A DNA stretch of 64,000 bases from Flagellimonas spongiicola (lineage in GTDB: Bacteria; Bacteroidota; Bacteroidia; Flavobacteriales; Flavobacteriaceae): positions 124,001 through 188,000 of the forward strand of contig NZ_JAMFMA010000001.1 of the NCBI RefSeq assembly GCF_023502425.1, written 5' to 3'. Position numbers and translations under genes: made by a program. The notes under the pieces are model-generated. The model was given only the letters and a program-made list of their open reading frames with translations. It was not told where the DNA came from and made no database searches. Below are positions 44,103 to 53,519 of the stretch, piece after piece. Position 1 is the first letter of the stretch; every line of letters starts with the position of its first letter.

Positions 44103-44924
44103 ATGAAGAAAGTATATGTTACAAACATTGAATATGACTTTTTGTTCAATGAGGGAGGTGATGGCCTTGTTGCATTCTTCGCAACGCTGCGGTCATCCAA
44201 ACCAAATGTTGTCATAAAGAAAGTGGGGAAGAAAGGCTCGGTCGTCACAGTAAAGGAAGCGACGGGCCTGTCCCGCACTACTATTCAGAAGTATCTCCCA
44301 ACTTTATTGGAATTGGGGATGGTGAGTATCCATCACAATGGCAATATAGCCATACATGGCCGTAAATGGAGTTCCAAACACCTCCCGGGGATAGGTAAGA
44401 CTAAGTTAATCCCAATACAGGTGCATAAAAAGTTCACGGATACCAAAATATGCTCAGCATTTGTAAGGGTGCATTCAAGATTAAAGAAACAAGAAAGACA
44501 GATTGAGAGAAAAGCTAAACGGATAGAGGTACTGAGAACACACTCCAAAGGCCGTTGGTTATCCAAAAGCGATTACAGGATTTGCAGAAAGCTGCTACGT
44601 CGCGGCATTACAATAAAGGAGCTAGAATCTAAATATCGTTCATATAGCACCATCTCCAATCTGTCCTTTCATAAGATACTCAAAGATAGCCAAATAGCTT
44701 CAGATTGTAATGCGAACAGTGGCAAACATTTCAAATTGAAACTTATTGAACTAGGACTAATACAGCAGCAAAGAATCTCATTCTTAAAATGCCCTAATAC
44801 AAATGACTGTGAATATATCGAGCATCAAAACTCACTTTCTGGCATTGGTGGTTTCCATCAAGGCTTTAAAGGTATATATCATGAGTATAGTCCTAAGATA
44901 GAATTGACTAGTGTGTGTTTATAG
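44103..44924 (+). CDS. winged-helix DNA-binding protein of the element
   Basis: The 273-residue protein starts one base after the excisionase-like gene. Residues about 35-85 form a winged helix: VVTVKEATGLSRTTIQKYLPTLLELGMVSI. A basic helical region follows (LKKQERQIERKAKRIEVLR) and a second helix-turn-helix-like unit with TISNLSFHKILKDSQIASDC. It is likely a replication initiator or regulator for the element, but no catalytic motif is seen. Confidence 0.72.
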   Translation: MKKVYVTNIEYDFLFNEGGDGLVAFFATLRSSKPNVVIKKVGKKGSVVTVKEATGLSRTTIQKYLPTLLELGMVSIHHNGNIAIHGRKWSSKHLPGIGKTKLIPIQVHKKFTDTKICSAFVRVHSRLKKQERQIERKAKRIEVLRTHSKGRWLSKSDYRICRKLLRRGITIKELESKYRSYSTISNLSFHKILKDSQIASDCNANSGKHFKLKLIELGLIQQQRISFLKCPNTNDCEYIEHQNSLSGIGGFHQGFKGIYHEYSPKIELTSVCL

Positions 44925-44953
44925 TAGGTAACAAAAAAAAGCAAGTTTAGAAA

Positions 44954-45343
44954 ATGAAGGAGATGACAGCATTCAAAAACTTTGGAATCAAAAGCGGTGG
45001 AGAAGTACTCGCTACCAACTCACAAATAGAGGAACTATATGAAGTTCCAAAAATCACCCTACATGACAATATCAAAAAGCTAAAGCAGGACGGATTGGTA
45101 AACGGTTCGAAAATTCGAACACTTGCAAAAGACGGTAAGAGAAGACAGTTGGAGGTTTACACTTTAGAAGAAACAATAGCAATTGGACTAAGGTTGAGGA
45201 GTGACACCGCAATAAGGTTACAGCGATATGCCACAAAATTGGTATCGGATAAGATAGTTGGATTAGAAGAAGAAAAGAGATTGTTGGAAATAGAACTTAG
45301 CTATGCCTGGAACAAAAGCGATACGGAAGACCTATATAGATAA
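44954..45343 (+). CDS. RhuM-like DNA-binding domain protein (short form)
   Basis: The 129-residue protein has a helix-turn-helix (ATNSQIEELYEVPKITLHDNI) followed by VYTLEETIAIGLRLRSDTAIRLQRYATKLV, the same order and pattern as the N-terminal domain of RhuM-family proteins (AELF-x-V-x-x-I-x-x-x-I, then I-x-x-G-x-R-x-x-S, then AT). RhuM proteins are longer, so this is a domain-only form. A regulatory or replication role in the element is likely. It is the last gene before the tape measure gene. Confidence 0.6.
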   Translation: MKEMTAFKNFGIKSGGEVLATNSQIEELYEVPKITLHDNIKKLKQDGLVNGSKIRTLAKDGKRRQLEVYTLEETIAIGLRLRSDTAIRLQRYATKLVSDKIVGLEEEKRLLEIELSYAWNKSDTEDLYR

Positions 45344-45456
45344 CAGGTATTAAATCAACCAAACCGTCAACCAGTATTGTAATGTATTGAAAATTAGATA
45401 ATTAAATATTAAAAGTAATAGTCGGGATGTATTGAACCGATCAAACAAAGAAAGAT
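45344..45456. repeat. internal arm-like repeat at the gap before the tape measure gene
   Basis: Positions 45355-45372 read TCAACCAAACCGTCAACC, which matches the attL-side arm site (TCAACCAAATTGTCGACC) at 15 of 18 positions. It lies between the early genes and the morphogenesis genes, where a repeat of this type is unexpected. It may mark a former junction or an additional integrase or regulator site. Confidence 0.4.
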
Positions 45457-48417
45457 ATGTCAGAAGCGGTAGAAGTATTGATAGTTAAAAAAGCAAGACT
45501 AGAATTAAAAGAGGCTATAAGTGATATGACGGAACTCAATGCCAAAATAATTGAGATAGCCAATAACGTAAACAAATTCACAGGAAAGCCTTTTACCAAT
45601 CCCGTTCCTTCTTCATTGCCAAAAAGAGCGCAAGAGTCTTCCAAATGGATTTCGGACTTAAACGCAGCTAATCGCGAGGCTGAGAGATTAGCGGGGAACG
45701 TTGCGCGAAAAAAAGCCCAATTGGCTGCTGCCGAATCAAACAATGCAAAAGCCTTGGCGAAACTAAGGGTCGAGCAACGATTGAACAATAAAGCATTGAC
45801 CGATGAGGCCATATTGTCCTCAAAACTAGTTGGGGCGTATCAGAAACTTACAACCAGAAGAGCGCAGGCAGCACGAAAACTAAAGGATCTGGAAGCTGCC
45901 AATATCCGAAACAACAGGGCGATAAGGCAAGCCCAAAAGGAATTTGATAAACTCGATAGACGCGTAAGGAAAGCGGATAGGGCTACAAATGACTTTAGAA
46001 GGAATGTCGGTAACTATTCTTCAGCATTGGGTAAGGCAAGTTTTGCTTTAAGGTCATTCATTGGGGTGCTAGGTGTTTACTCAGGTTTTGAGATAGCAAG
46101 ACAGGTATTTGAACAGGTCAAGGCAATAGATGGGCTTAACCTTGCCCTGCAACAAGTGACAGAAACGCAGGAGAAGTTCAATGCTGCACAGGAATTCCTT
46201 GGGAATGTAGCTGAAGAATCCGGTCAAGACATATTTGTTCTTACCGAACGATACACAAAATTCTTAGCCGCCGCCAAAACCACCAACCTTACAATGGAAG
46301 AAATCAACAATATCTTCCGTCAAGTTGCGAAAGCTGGTGGGGTATTGGGATTGAGTACGGACAACATAAATGGCGCTTTCAGGGCATTGGAACAGATACT
46401 TTCAAAAGGGAAGGTTCAAGCTGAAGAGATCAGGGGTCAGTTAGGTGAGCGACTTCCAGGGGCGTTCCAAATTTTGGCCAAATCAATGGGCTTGACGACC
46501 CAAGAACTGAGTAAGCAATTGGAATTGGGAAATGTGCTCTCTGATGAAGTGCTTCCTGGATTCGCAAAAGAACTTGAAAAGACATACAACCTAAACCTTG
46601 TTGAAAGGGTGGATAATCTTGCCGCTTCTCAAACTCGACTTGGAAATGCTTGGAAGGAATTTTTAAGCAATGTAGAAGGTGGTGAAGGTATTATATCCAA
46701 TGTGTTCAAAGATATTTTCAACAGTGTCACTGATGTCTTAAACGGGTTAAATGAACTAAATAAAACATTTAGCAACAAACAAGCAGAAGGTGAAATAAAA
46801 GGAATTTCTACAGCAATAATTGCAGTTAAGGATGAATCCGAGAGATTGAACATCTCGTTTAAGGATGCTGCTAACAACTTAATTCCAAGGTATAAAGCAA
46901 TTATTTCGGATTGGGGAGAGGAGCTGTCTAAAGTCACCAATGAACAATCTAAGTCTGTTTTAACCAACTTTTTTAATACAGTTACTGGCAAATTCAGTGA
47001 ACAAGAAAAAACAGCAAAAAGGGCGGGAGAGCAAATGTCTTTATACGGAAAAGCAATTGAGACTTTGGAGCAAATCGCAACCACGGGAAAGCTACCTGAA
47101 GAAACGAGGAAGGTCAATAAAGCAACCGAGGAAACGAACAGAACCTTTAGTCGGGCAAAAACAACATTGTCTGGTTCGATTGCCAGTTATCGCGCAATAA
47201 TTAATGAGTTAACCGATAAGAGGGATCGACTGGCGACAACTTCGGATGAGTATAGTAGATATAATCAGCAAATAAATGAGGCCAAAAGGAGTGTTGACAA
47301 CTTAAAAAAGGGATTGGTTGAGCTTAGTCAAATAAAGGATTCGGTTGCCAGTATTTTAGGAGCCTCGATAATTTCGGTGGAAACCCAAGAAGAATTAGCT
47401 GCTGGGTTCGAGGAAAATCTCAAGAATAGAACTGACAAGGAAGTCGAATTCGAGAGGCAAAAACAAGAGGCTTTGAATGCTTTGCGTGACGGGGAGCTTA
47501 AGAACATTGAATCCCTCACTGGTGAGCAGACTAATCTTATTAAAGAAAGTTTGAGCATTAGATTGAACCTAGAGAAACAGTATGCTGACGCAAAGGCAGA
47601 TTTGGTCTTGGGTAGCATTGATTCAATTTTCCAGATGAGGGTCTCAGAAGTAGATAAGGAAATTGAATTAAACCAAAGAAGGTTTGAGGCTATTCTCAGC
47701 AATGAACAATATACCGAGGAACAAAAACAGGTTGCACGGGAGAAATTTGAGAAAGAGCAGGAAAGGTTACAAAGAAAGAAGGAAAAACGCGAGCGTCAAG
47801 GTTTTTTAGCCCAACAAGGACTTGCTATAGCAGAAATCGCTATAAACTTAGCAAGAACAATATCTACTATAAATACGAACGCAGCTGGTTTTGCTGCACT
47901 TCCTCCTTTTGGGTTTGGCCCTATTGCTGGCCCGCCTTTAGGCGCAGCTTATTCTGCCACAAATATTCCTCTAGCTCTTGGAATAGCAGCAGCACAAACA
48001 GGATTGATTGTAGCGCAGACAATTCCTGCATTAGAAAAAGGAGCGTTGAACTTTGAGGGTGGTACAGCACTAATAAATGACGAATCAGGATCTAATTTCA
48101 AAGAAATAGTCCAAACTCCTGATGGCAAAATGTATATGGCTGAGGGAAGAAATGTAATTGCGGATTTACCTAAAGGTTCCAATGTATACTCCGCTTCTGA
48201 AACCGAAAATATGTTAAAGGACGGATTTGCTAAAACTCAAGAACAAGAACAAGATTTGATTAATAAGTGGCTGATCAAAAAAGCCGAAAATCAAGAATTG
48301 AAAAACAACAATATGATGAGAAAGGAGATTGTAAAAAGTCTCGAAGAAGGGTTTAAAAATGTGAAGGTCATCAACCATAATGAAATAGTAATTGAGGAGA
48401 GATATGACCAATATTAG
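45457..48417 (+). CDS. phage tail tape measure protein
   Basis: The 986-residue protein has an N-terminal coiled region (about 1-190), then a tape measure domain (about 210-400) with the characteristic LFVLTERYTKFLAAAKT, KAGGVLGLSTDNINGAFRAL, KGKVQAEEIRGQLGERLPGA and ELGNVLSDEVLPGFAKEL segments (the first written here from IFVLTERYTKF). Further coiled coils follow, then a hydrophobic helix pair (about 770-860) and a C-terminal LEKGALNFEGGTALIND region common in Bacteroidota phages. In phages its length sets tail length; by the usual 0.15 nm per residue it would give roughly 150 nm. No tail tube or assembly chaperone is adjacent, which is unusual. Confidence 0.92.
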   Translation: MSEAVEVLIVKKARLELKEAISDMTELNAKIIEIANNVNKFTGKPFTNPVPSSLPKRAQESSKWISDLNAANREAERLAGNVARKKAQLAAAESNNAKALAKLRVEQRLNNKALTDEAILSSKLVGAYQKLTTRRAQAARKLKDLEAANIRNNRAIRQAQKEFDKLDRRVRKADRATNDFRRNVGNYSSALGKASFALRSFIGVLGVYSGFEIARQVFEQVKAIDGLNLALQQVTETQEKFNAAQEFLGNVAEESGQDIFVLTERYTKFLAAAKTTNLTMEEINNIFRQVAKAGGVLGLSTDNINGAFRALEQILSKGKVQAEEIRGQLGERLPGAFQILAKSMGLTTQELSKQLELGNVLSDEVLPGFAKELEKTYNLNLVERVDNLAASQTRLGNAWKEFLSNVEGGEGIISNVFKDIFNSVTDVLNGLNELNKTFSNKQAEGEIKGISTAIIAVKDESERLNISFKDAANNLIPRYKAIISDWGEELSKVTNEQSKSVLTNFFNTVTGKFSEQEKTAKRAGEQMSLYGKAIETLEQIATTGKLPEETRKVNKATEETNRTFSRAKTTLSGSIASYRAIINELTDKRDRLATTSDEYSRYNQQINEAKRSVDNLKKGLVELSQIKDSVASILGASIISVETQEELAAGFEENLKNRTDKEVEFERQKQEALNALRDGELKNIESLTGEQTNLIKESLSIRLNLEKQYADAKADLVLGSIDSIFQMRVSEVDKEIELNQRRFEAILSNEQYTEEQKQVAREKFEKEQERLQRKKEKRERQGFLAQQGLAIAEIAINLARTISTINTNAAGFAALPPFGFGPIAGPPLGAAYSATNIPLALGIAAAQTGLIVAQTIPALEKGALNFEGGTALINDESGSNFKEIVQTPDGKMYMAEGRNVIADLPKGSNVYSASETENMLKDGFAKTQEQEQDLINKWLIKKAENQELKNNNMMRKEIVKSLEEGFKNVKVINHNEIVIEERYDQY

Positions 48418-48450
48418 GAAATGAAACGGTAAATTTTTAAGTAATAAATA

Positions 48451-49068
48451 ATGACAACAGAAGTAAAGGAAAAAGAAGTAAATCCCGTAATGGGTCACAA
48501 CATGGATGGTGTTCGAATTTTAATGGGACAGGTTTCAAAAAAAGTGGATGAGATTAATGAAGGACTCAAAAAATATGATGAGTTTTTTGGAGAAGAACCC
48601 ACTGAAAACCAACGAAAGGAAATTCTAGAAAAAGGATATGATTATGTATTGGAGAAATTAAAAGGAAAATTCCCTTTTCCCAAAGCCACTGATAAGTTCA
48701 ATTTTGATGCAATGGGTATAGATCCATCTGAATTGAAGACTCCTCTGAATCATTCCGCGAACAGATTTAGGTCATTGGAATATGCTGAACTAAATGGTGT
48801 TTGGGTAGAGATGACGGAAGGGAATATTGAAGATATATATAGTAGATACGAAGTAGTTGCCAATACTAATAGGCAAAGAGAAGCACTTGAATTCGCAAAG
48901 GAGCTTTCAGAGTTATTCAATCGATACAAACACATTGTGGCCAAATTAGGCTTCCATAACGCAAGCCTTGAAGGCAGGCAAAACGTGGGTAAATTTTTAA
49001 GAGTGGTCTCCATCTCTAAAGAAGGCTTTGTCCCAAGTTCAAAAGGAATAAAAAATCTAAGAAATTAA
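48451..49068 (+). CDS. unknown protein between tape measure and terminase genes
   Basis: The 205-residue protein starts 33 nt after the tape measure stop, with an A-rich leader. It is soluble, helical and acidic (GMDGVRILMGQVSKKVDEINEGLKKYDEF at the start, KELSELFNRYKHIVAKLG near the end). No domain is recognised. Its position suggests it belongs to the morphogenesis or packaging module. Confidence 0.7.
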   Translation: MTTEVKEKEVNPVMGHNMDGVRILMGQVSKKVDEINEGLKKYDEFFGEEPTENQRKEILEKGYDYVLEKLKGKFPFPKATDKFNFDAMGIDPSELKTPLNHSANRFRSLEYAELNGVWVEMTEGNIEDIYSRYEVVANTNRQREALEFAKELSELFNRYKHIVAKLGFHNASLEGRQNVGKFLRVVSISKEGFVPSSKGIKNLRN

Positions 49069-49074
49069 ATTGTG

Positions 49075-49437
49075 ATGACGGAAATTGAAAAAAGAGAAAT
49101 CGAGAAATCCACTTGGGAGTGTACAAAGGAATACAATAAGGACTATAACACTCCATTGGAAGAGAGGAGAGAGCAATTTGTAGCTGAAACAATTGTGAAC
49201 CTTGCGACAAAACACCACAAACCGATAGCCCATTTAAGGCCAATAGTGGAAAGATGGAAGGGTCTCGTTGTAGAATTACCTGGATGGTCAGGATATGTTT
49301 CGCCAGAAGAGAAGGGTAGGACAATGGGTTTGTTCGAGAGAAACTGGAGAGAAGATAATCCCCTTAAATCTGCGAATAACCCACAGTACGCAAAGGATTA
49401 CTCTGAATGGAGCAATCTATATCTAAGAACCCTATAA
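49075..49437 (+). CDS. unknown small protein upstream of the terminase genes
   Basis: The ATG at 49075 is preferred over a GTG at 49072. The product, about 120 residues, is acidic and helical with the Trp-rich end WERNWREDNPLKSANNPQ (beginning GLFERNWRED). No known family. It ends 10 nt before the candidate small terminase gene and is likely co-transcribed. Confidence 0.65.
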   Translation: MTEIEKREIEKSTWECTKEYNKDYNTPLEERREQFVAETIVNLATKHHKPIAHLRPIVERWKGLVVELPGWSGYVSPEEKGRTMGLFERNWREDNPLKSANNPQYAKDYSEWSNLYLRTL

Positions 49438-49447
49438 ACATTTGAAC

Positions 49448-49825
49448 ATGGCCTACGATAAAAGTGAATTATTTGCTACGGCAATAAAGGAAACTGAAAG
49501 ACACAACCTTTTCTTCATTGAGGATGTTGTGTCCTTGCTTCCTTGCTCAAGGTCAACTTTTTACTCACATTTTCCCGCAGATTCGGATGAATTGGATGAG
49601 CTAAAAGAAATATTAGGTAAAAACAGGATTGCACTTAAGGTTGAACTCCGGAAGAAATGGAGAGAATCTGATAATGCAACTCTGCAAATGGCACTTATGA
49701 AGTTGATAGCCACCAATGAAGAGCGTAAGAAGCTCTCACAGACCTATCTGGATCACACAACAGACAATAAACCTATGAATATAATATCCCTTGGAGGTGA
49801 TGAAGCTACTACCGAAACAGATTGA
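49448..49825 (+). CDS. candidate small terminase subunit (TerS)
   Basis: The 125-residue protein has an N-terminal helix-turn-helix (FIEDVVSLLPCSRSTFYSHF) followed by helices (ELDELKEILGKNRIALKVELRKKW, and LQMALMKLIATNEERKKL), the common small-terminase architecture of DNA-binding domain plus oligomerisation helices. It is directly followed by the large terminase, whose start overlaps its end by 26 nt. In phages and satellites TerS chooses which DNA is packaged. The identification rests on position and fold pattern, not on a family match. Confidence 0.65.
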   Translation: MAYDKSELFATAIKETERHNLFFIEDVVSLLPCSRSTFYSHFPADSDELDELKEILGKNRIALKVELRKKWRESDNATLQMALMKLIATNEERKKLSQTYLDHTTDNKPMNIISLGGDEATTETD

Positions 49826-51095
49826 AGCGGTTCGCTACCTAAAGGATAGCTCCACTCAGGAATTACTTTACGGAGGCGCTAGTGGTGGTGGAAAAAGCGC
49901 GCTGGGTTGTTTATGGATTTTAGAAGCCTGCCAAAGATATCCTGGCAGCAGATGGCTTATGGGGAGGTCTAAATTGAAGAACCTTAGAGAAACAACGCTA
50001 AATACATTTTTTGAGTTAGGGAAGATATTGGAAGTAACCGAACAATATACTTACAACTCGCAAAAGCAAATCATCCAATTCCAAAATGGAAGTCAGATAT
50101 TGTTAAAGGATTTATTTCAATATCCAAGTGACCCTGAATTTGATTCTTTAGGTTCTCTGGAGATTACCGGAGCATTTATTGATGAGTGCAACCAAATTAC
50201 GTATAAAGCTTGGCAGATTGTCAAATCCAGGATTAGGTATAAGCTGGACGAGTTCGACCGTATCCCCAAGATCCTAGGCACGTGTAATCCTGCTAAAAAT
50301 TGGGTTTATCATCAATTTTACCAACGCAACAGAAAAGGCGATTTACCCAACCATAGAAAGTTTATCCAGGCACTACCTAAAGACAATCCGCATTTACATT
50401 CTTCATATTTAGAATCCTTATTGTCATTGGACAATGATAGCAAAGAAAGACTATACTACGGGAACTGGCTTTATGACGACGACCCTTCAGCCCTGATAAG
50501 CAAGGATGCAATTGATGACTATTTCAATCCTGTGCATTTACAAAGGGAAGGAACAATGCATTTGACTATTGACGTCGCTAGATATGGAAAGGATAAAACG
50601 GTTTTTAGAGTCTGGCACGGGTGGCTATGTGTAAAGAGATATGAACTACCAAAAAGCTCGGCTACAGAGGTTGTGGATTTAGCTAGACGGGTAATGAGAG
50701 AATACTCAGTAAGTCTATCCAAGACTATAGCAGACGAGGACGGAGTTGGTGGCGGTGTAGTTGATATGCTAAAGTGCAAGGGCTTTGTGAATAATAGCAA
50801 GGCATTAAAGGGTCAGAACTACTCTAATCTTAAGAGTCAATGCAGTATTGAGATGGCTAAAAAGATTCAGGCAAGGGAAGCGGGAGAACTGTCACAATCT
50901 GAAACGGTCAAAGACCTAGTTATCGCAGAAATGGAACAGGTCAAAATGAAAGACATGGATAGGGATGGCAAGCTAATGATCATTCCAAAGGAAACAGTTA
51001 AAGAAAAACTAGGAAGAAGCCCTGATGATTGGGATTCTATCATGATGAGGTATTACTTTGAGTTGAAGAAAGGAGATTACTTTATAGTAATGTAA
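49800..51095 (+). CDS. phage terminase large subunit (TerL)
   Basis: TerL pumps DNA into the capsid and cuts it. Translation is placed at the ATG at 49800. The 431-residue protein has the ATPase Walker A motif GGASGGGKS (about 25-33), a Walker B motif AFIDECNQI (about 123), and the nuclease triad candidates: LTIDVARYGKDKTVF, IADEDGVGGGVVD and SPDDWDSIMMRYY. Both ATPase and nuclease domains appear complete. No portal or capsid gene follows; the next gene is a short membrane protein. Confidence 0.95.
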   Translation: MKLLPKQIEAVRYLKDSSTQELLYGGASGGGKSALGCLWILEACQRYPGSRWLMGRSKLKNLRETTLNTFFELGKILEVTEQYTYNSQKQIIQFQNGSQILLKDLFQYPSDPEFDSLGSLEITGAFIDECNQITYKAWQIVKSRIRYKLDEFDRIPKILGTCNPAKNWVYHQFYQRNRKGDLPNHRKFIQALPKDNPHLHSSYLESLLSLDNDSKERLYYGNWLYDDDPSALISKDAIDDYFNPVHLQREGTMHLTIDVARYGKDKTVFRVWHGWLCVKRYELPKSSATEVVDLARRVMREYSVSLSKTIADEDGVGGGVVDMLKCKGFVNNSKALKGQNYSNLKSQCSIEMAKKIQAREAGELSQSETVKDLVIAEMEQVKMKDMDRDGKLMIIPKETVKEKLGRSPDDWDSIMMRYYFELKKGDYFIVM

Positions 51096-51169
51096 TTGTC
51101 GTTCATTTCGAATTTTAAGAAAATTGTATTTGGTATAACTTAATTTTATAAAAAACATGTCAACTAAAT

Positions 51170-51766
51170 ATGATGGATGTATTAAAAGGGCTATTTGATC
51201 TTACTAAGTTACCCGCTAAGTTTTTTTTATTGTTTGCTATAACTTCAGCTATTGTTCTTTTCTCTCCTGATGATTTTTTAGGAAGGCTTCACTTGATTGA
51301 GACCAGAAATAAATATGGATGGATAATAGGGTTGATATTTATCTCTACTGGAATTTTATCAATAATAAACATGATAGTTTGGGTTTATAATTATGTAAGG
51401 GGTGAGATAAAATTTATAGCGGCCAAGACTAATTTAAAAGAAGTTTTAGTTCATCTTGATCCTCATGAAAAATCAGTACTTAGAGAAATGTTTATTCAAG
51501 GCAGAAGCTCTATGGAAATGCCTATGGATAATCAAACAGTAGCAGGACTAGTTGATAAAAATGTTTTAAAGATTAACAATGTGCTTGGAAGCTCTGCAAT
51601 AACTTCAGGTATGCGAGTTCCAATGTCAATCGGGAAATATGCACTAAAATATCTGGAGTTAGAACATATTGATTTAAAGTTACAGGAAGAAATGACCGAA
51701 GAGGATAAAGAATTTATAGCGAATAATCGTCCTCCTTGGATAGACAAATGGAGTCATTGGTCATAG
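51170..51766 (+). CDS. two-helix membrane protein of the element
   Basis: The 198-residue protein has two N-terminal hydrophobic helices (LPAKFFLLFAITSAIVLF, about 15-32; IIGLIFISTGILSIINMIVW, about 55-75) followed by a soluble helical domain of about 110 residues with LDPHEKSVLREMFIQGR. This is a superinfection-exclusion-like layout (membrane anchor plus cytoplasmic domain), but no family was recognised. It lies 75 nt after TerL and is convergent with the minus-strand accessory genes. Confidence 0.7.
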   Translation: MMDVLKGLFDLTKLPAKFFLLFAITSAIVLFSPDDFLGRLHLIETRNKYGWIIGLIFISTGILSIINMIVWVYNYVRGEIKFIAAKTNLKEVLVHLDPHEKSVLREMFIQGRSSMEMPMDNQTVAGLVDKNVLKINNVLGSSAITSGMRVPMSIGKYALKYLELEHIDLKLQEEMTEEDKEFIANNRPPWIDKWSHWS

Positions 51767-51868
51767 CAAGACGCAATACTCAGGGGCTCCAAACAATTGA
51801 TATTAAGTGGTTGATATTTAGTAGTTTATAACAATAGATGACAATTTGGTCGATTTGGGCTTTGATTT

Positions 51869-52099
51869 TTATGGATTTTCGTCGGTATTTTTTTTTAAAG
51901 TATTAAATCTCTCTCCATCAATGTGAATTTGTCGATTATCGTGATAATGATAATGAGTTGATTTATCAATGTATTTTCTTGGAGATAAATTTAAGTCTAC
52001 ATCACCAGCCTTAAAGAACATATCAAAAATACCTGTAAAGAGCAGATAGCCAAGGATTGGTAGTACAATGAAAAAGAAGAGCACAATTAGCCAGCCCAT
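51869..52099 (-). CDS. small single-span membrane protein
   Basis: The 76-residue protein has one strongly hydrophobic helix (WLIVLFFFIVLPILGYLLFT) and a polar, His-rich tail (STHYHYHDNRQIHIDGERF). It starts at the base next to the stop codon of the coiled-coil gene and is the last gene of a three-gene minus-strand operon. It may anchor or be activated by that partner. Confidence 0.7.
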   Translation of the reverse strand: MGWLIVLFFFIVLPILGYLLFTGIFDMFFKAGDVDLNLSPRKYIDKSTHYHYHDNRQIHIDGERFNTLKKNTDENP

Positions 52100-53194
52100 T
52101 TAATCTTTCTTTTCAATATTTTCAGTAAGCTTAAGAATGGATTCACCTTTTGTTTCGATAAAATCAATGTTCTGAGCATGGGCTTTTATCGAGTCAATAA
52201 TAGCTTTTGTTTTTTCATATTCGTTGTTTGTTTCCTCCTCTTCTTCAGGCTCTGGTAAAGATTGTACCCGCACTTCAACTTTAAACCCTTGATCTATTCG
52301 GTTTGCAAGTTTATTTAACGCGATAATCAATCCATTTTCCAATTCATTTTTTCGAGGATTTTTTTCTTCATAGTGCTCTTCAATGACATCTTTTGCAATT
52401 GCTCTTATTTCTTCAACCATCATGCCATTAACATGACTTTCTACCGATTTGGTTTTTGATTCTGGCACTCCTTTTTCATTCAATTTATTTCTCAATTCGC
52501 GTATCTCAAGAATGGTTTTATAATGAGTTAACATCCTTTCCAGAGCTTTAGATAAGACGTCAGCAACTTGTAAGCCGATTATGACATATAATATGAAATC
52601 ACTTGAAGAAATAGTCTTTACCTTGTATTCTAGTTTTTCTCCTAAGATGGCTTCGGTAATATGATCAAGGATAAAATTAAGTTCGTTGATTTCTTTTTTT
52701 AGAGCTGAAAGCTTATTGTCCACATATTCTCTTGGAATAGAATAGCCAAGTTCGCACTGCCCATCATCTAACTCCTCGTTTTCAATACCTAAAATTTCAA
52801 GACCTGTTAATGTACTGCCTATTCCAGTCATAAACCTTGACAGATTATTATAAATAGTTTTGATCTGCTCATGTGCAATTGTTGGGACGATTTTATTTGA
52901 AGTAATTACATTTTCTATCTCGTTCTTCAACTCAATACCCAGGTTAGTGCCCTGACTAATTTGGGTGATAACAGCCTTCCATCCCGGGGGGTAAGTATTA
53001 TAAGCAGAATTTTCTAAAGATTTGTACAAATCCTTTAGACTTTTAGCTAGGTTTGATTGATGGGTGGGTTGGTTTGGTTGATTTACTTGTTTTTGTAAAT
53101 TATTATTTACAGAGAGTAGTAGTGCAACCGTTTTTTCGATTTGTAAGTCATTTTTCAAATCGATTAAAACCCTATGTAATCTTTCAACATTCAT
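52100..53194 (-). CDS. coiled-coil protein of unknown function
   Basis: The 364-residue protein is soluble and largely helical, with long coiled-coil stretches (KKEINELNFILDHITEAILGEK, quoted in parts: ALKKEINELNFILDHITE) and a hydrophobic segment FILYVIIGLQVADVL near 205-220. A Glu-rich run (EPEEEEETNN) near 330 precedes the C-terminus. It is the middle gene of an operon between a 71-residue protein and a small membrane protein. The layout resembles multi-gene defence or surface-assembly modules, but no known family is identifiable. Confidence 0.65.
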   Translation of the reverse strand: MNVERLHRVLIDLKNDLQIEKTVALLLSVNNNLQKQVNQPNQPTHQSNLAKSLKDLYKSLENSAYNTYPPGWKAVITQISQGTNLGIELKNEIENVITSNKIVPTIAHEQIKTIYNNLSRFMTGIGSTLTGLEILGIENEELDDGQCELGYSIPREYVDNKLSALKKEINELNFILDHITEAILGEKLEYKVKTISSSDFILYVIIGLQVADVLSKALERMLTHYKTILEIRELRNKLNEKGVPESKTKSVESHVNGMMVEEIRAIAKDVIEEHYEEKNPRKNELENGLIIALNKLANRIDQGFKVEVRVQSLPEPEEEEETNNEYEKTKAIIDSIKAHAQNIDFIETKGESILKLTENIEKKD

Positions 53195-53215
53195 TCTTGT
53201 TGGCTGTTTTTTGGT

Positions 53216-53431
53216 TTAGTAAATTAATTCATCTAGAAAATCGATATAAGCTTTGACTGGAATATGATATTCTTCTACTCCATAATTCCCCATCAACAAC
53301 ATTTTTTTTTCTTTTGTGGCATATTCTCTCATTGTCATACCATTGCTGTGTTCTAAATAATTCTTCCAAATGACCTGTTTGAAATCATCAGTTTCCTGAA
53401 TTTTCATAGCTAATTTATAGGGCTTCAGCAT
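53216..53431 (-). CDS. small protein, first gene of the coiled-coil operon
   Basis: The 71-residue protein starts at the ATG at 53429-53431 and ends 21 nt before the coiled-coil gene. It is charged and helical (MKIQETDDFKQVIWKNYLEH) with no signal peptide. No family was recognised. Confidence 0.6.
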   Translation of the reverse strand: MLKPYKLAMKIQETDDFKQVIWKNYLEHSNGMTMREYATKEKKMLLMGNYGVEEYHIPVKAYIDFLDELIY

Positions 53432-53519
53432 AACAATTGATTATACATAATTAAGATTGATTACAGGAATTTACTCGAATTTGTACTTCTGCTAATCATA
53501 ATGTAATGAAGTGAGTCAT

